A stretch of 25,279 nt of DNA from positions 1 to 25,279 of the forward strand of contig PWWF01000398.1 of the NCBI GenBank assembly GCA_003561595.1, read 5' to 3'. The notes beneath the pieces were generated by a model. That model did no database searches and was not told where the DNA came from. It saw only the letters and a list, made by a program, of their open reading frames with translations. The position numbers and the translations under genes were made by a program. Below are positions 24,122 through 25,279 of this stretch, piece by piece. Source of the DNA: Paracoccaceae bacterium. GTDB lineage: Bacteria; Pseudomonadota; Alphaproteobacteria; Rhodobacterales; Rhodobacteraceae. Within the stretch, counting starts at the first letter, position 1. Every line of letters starts with the position of its first letter.

Positions 24122-24511
24122 ATGACCGACCGTTTCAACGCAGGAATGCAGACCCGCCGCAAGGTTCTGGGGGATGCCCATGTCGCGCAGGCCGAGGCCG
24201 CGCGCACCGATCTGGACACGCCCTTTCAGTCGCTCATTACCGAAGCGGCCTGGGGCACGGTCTGGGCCTCGGACGCGATCAGCCTGCGCGAGCGGTCCAT
24301 GCTGACGCTGGCCCTGCTGGCCGCGACCGGCAATTTCGAGGAAATTCCCATGCATGTGCGCGCGACCGCGAATACCGGCGCCACCCAACGCGACGTGATG
24401 GAGGCGTTTCAGCATGTCGCCATCTATGCCGGCGTGCCGCGTGCGAACCATGCAATCAAACTCGCCAAGGCGACCTTTGCCGAGATGGAGGCGGCAGACA
24501 ATGCCCGATGA
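24122..24511 (+). CDS. pcaC: 4-carboxymuconolactone decarboxylase
   Basis: PcaC decarboxylates gamma-carboxymuconolactone in the protocatechuate branch of the beta-ketoadipate pathway. The 129-residue protein has the CMD-family helices with FQSLITEAAWGTVWAS, LRERSMLTLALLAATGN, ATANTGATQRDVMEAFQHVA and GVPRANHAIKLAKATFAE, matching single-domain PcaC. The ATG at 24122 follows GGGGGC; a GTG at 24119 is an alternative. It overlaps pcaH by 11 bases, so the two are coupled. pcaD, often first in alphaproteobacterial pca operons, is not present ahead of it. Confidence 0.94.
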   Translation: MTDRFNAGMQTRRKVLGDAHVAQAEAARTDLDTPFQSLITEAAWGTVWASDAISLRERSMLTLALLAATGNFEEIPMHVRATANTGATQRDVMEAFQHVAIYAGVPRANHAIKLAKATFAEMEAADNAR

Positions 24512-25229
24512 TGGACCCCTGATCCCGCGCAACCTTGCGCTCCACCCCGCGCCCTATGATCCGGGCTACAAGACCACTGTGGCGCGGTCCCCCGCGCTGC
24601 CGCTTCTGTCGATGGATTCCTCGGCCTCGGAAGAAACCGGGCCGCGCTTTGGCCATGGCACGCTGGGCGCGTTGGACAACAACCTGATCCTGAACTGGAC
24701 GCGCGGCAAATCCCCTGCCATCGGCGAGCGGATCGTCATGCATGGCCGCGTGCTGGATGAACGCGGGCGCGGCGTGCCGCATACGCTGGTCGAGATCTGG
24801 CAGGCCAATGCAGGCGGGCGCTACCGGCACAAGAAGGACGGCTATCTGGCCCCGCTGGACCCGAATTTCGGCGGCGCGGGCCGCACCATCACGGATGCGG
24901 ACGGGCGCTATCAGTTCCTGACCATCCGGCCCGGCGCTTACCCTTGGCCCAACCGGGGCAACGACTGGCGGCCCATGCATATCCATGTCTCGGTCTTCGG
25001 GCACAGCTTTGGTCAGCGCCTGATCACCCAGATGTATTTCGAGGGCGATCCGCTGATCCCGCTCTGCCCTATTGCGGCGACGATCAAGGATCGCGCGCAG
25101 CTTGACCGGCTGGTGGCACCGCTGGACATGGCCAATTCCAAGCCGCTCGACTACCTCGCCTACAAGTTCGATATCGTGCTGCGCGGGCGGCGTCAGAGCA
25201 TGTTCGAAAACAAGCCGGAGGGGATGTAA
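24501..25229 (+). CDS. pcaH: Protocatechuate 3,4-dioxygenase beta subunit
   Basis: PcaH carries the Fe(III) site of the intradiol enzyme that opens protocatechuate to beta-carboxy-cis,cis-muconate. The 242-residue protein shows RLYR-type Y108 in GGRYRHKKDG, Y147 in GAYPWPN, and H160 and H162 in RPMHIHVSVFG. These line up residue for residue with the P. putida beta-chain ligands (408, 447, 460, 462 in the heterodimer numbering). NWTRGKSPAIGERI and VEIWQANAGG are also conserved. ATG at 24501 is chosen over an in-frame upstream ATG at 24414 because it gives the family length. It overlaps pcaC and is followed three bases later by pcaG. Confidence 0.97.
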   Translation: MPDDGPLIPRNLALHPAPYDPGYKTTVARSPALPLLSMDSSASEETGPRFGHGTLGALDNNLILNWTRGKSPAIGERIVMHGRVLDERGRGVPHTLVEIWQANAGGRYRHKKDGYLAPLDPNFGGAGRTITDADGRYQFLTIRPGAYPWPNRGNDWRPMHIHVSVFGHSFGQRLITQMYFEGDPLIPLCPIAATIKDRAQLDRLVAPLDMANSKPLDYLAYKFDIVLRGRRQSMFENKPEGM

Positions 25230-25232
25230 GCC

Positions 25233-25279
25233 ATGGTCCAGAAACTGGAAATGCTGCCCGAAACCCCGTCGCAGACGGC
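25233..25279 (+). CDS. pcaG: Protocatechuate 3,4-dioxygenase alpha subunit, partial
   Basis: Only the first 15 residues (MVQKLEMLPETPSQT) lie in the window. The LPETPSQT start is typical of PcaG, which pairs with PcaH, and the gene begins three bases after the pcaH stop. The right edge cuts it. Confidence 0.9.
   Translation, partial: MVQKLEMLPETPSQT

Overview
The window is GC-rich chromosomal DNA from an alphaproteobacterium, most probably a member of the Rhodobacterales (Rhodobacter/Roseobacter group). Pointers are a GcrA cell-cycle regulator (an alphaproteobacterial family), ribosomal protein S9 with a long N-terminal extension, very high third-position GC, a BigR/SqrR-type sulfide operator, and a PcaQ-type box in front of protocatechuate genes. 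A strongly acidic protein (3673-4692) hints at a marine or saline habitat, but this is only an inference. Genes are densely packed, no gap exceeds 300 bases, and no insertion sequence, prophage, CRISPR array or integron was seen.

Layout. 1-2415 (minus): lipA, a phosphoglycolate-phosphatase-like HAD hydrolase and the start of a TDT/TehA-type transporter. 2524-4692: oxyR (minus), divergent from an acidic protein of unknown function (plus) that ends at a hairpin. 4783-4859: a CAT-anticodon tRNA, probably tRNA-Ile2. 4910-5794 (minus): a persulfide-dioxygenase-type metallo-hydrolase behind a BigR/SqrR-like palindrome. 5935-7571 (plus): purM-purN. 7555-8921 (minus): rlmB and a DUF2799 lipoprotein. 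9085-9417 (plus): an unusual tRNA-Tyr and the 4.5S SRP RNA. 9435-10741 (minus): an ABC-2 permease and a c-type cytochrome. 10900-13874 (plus): gcrA, an aminopeptidase P and a DUF427 protein, closed by a strong bidirectional terminator facing rplM-rpsI (minus). 15101-16818 (minus): a YiiX-like permuted papain-fold protein and an SseB-family protein. 16946-17872 (plus): an EamA/DMT exporter. 18100-20398 (plus): a sulfur cassette of periplasmic rhodanese, YeeE/YedE thiosulfate transporter and a tiny coupled ORF of 55 residues.

20422-25279 is an aromatic-acid catabolic region. On the minus strand a four-gene operon reads galB-like (PIG-L/LmbE-type 4-oxalomesaconate hydratase), a VOC-superfamily extradiol dioxygenase, galC/ligK-like aldolase and galD-like tautomerase. 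On the plus strand, from the same 250-bp divergent region, run pcaC-pcaH-pcaG (intradiol protocatechuate/beta-ketoadipate pathway). The GalB/C/D set handles the ring-fission product of gallate, yet the dioxygenase beside it is not the LigB-type enzyme usual for gallate. The sequence therefore suggests a gallate-like pathway with a non-homologous ring-cleavage enzyme; this is the most interesting proposal here.
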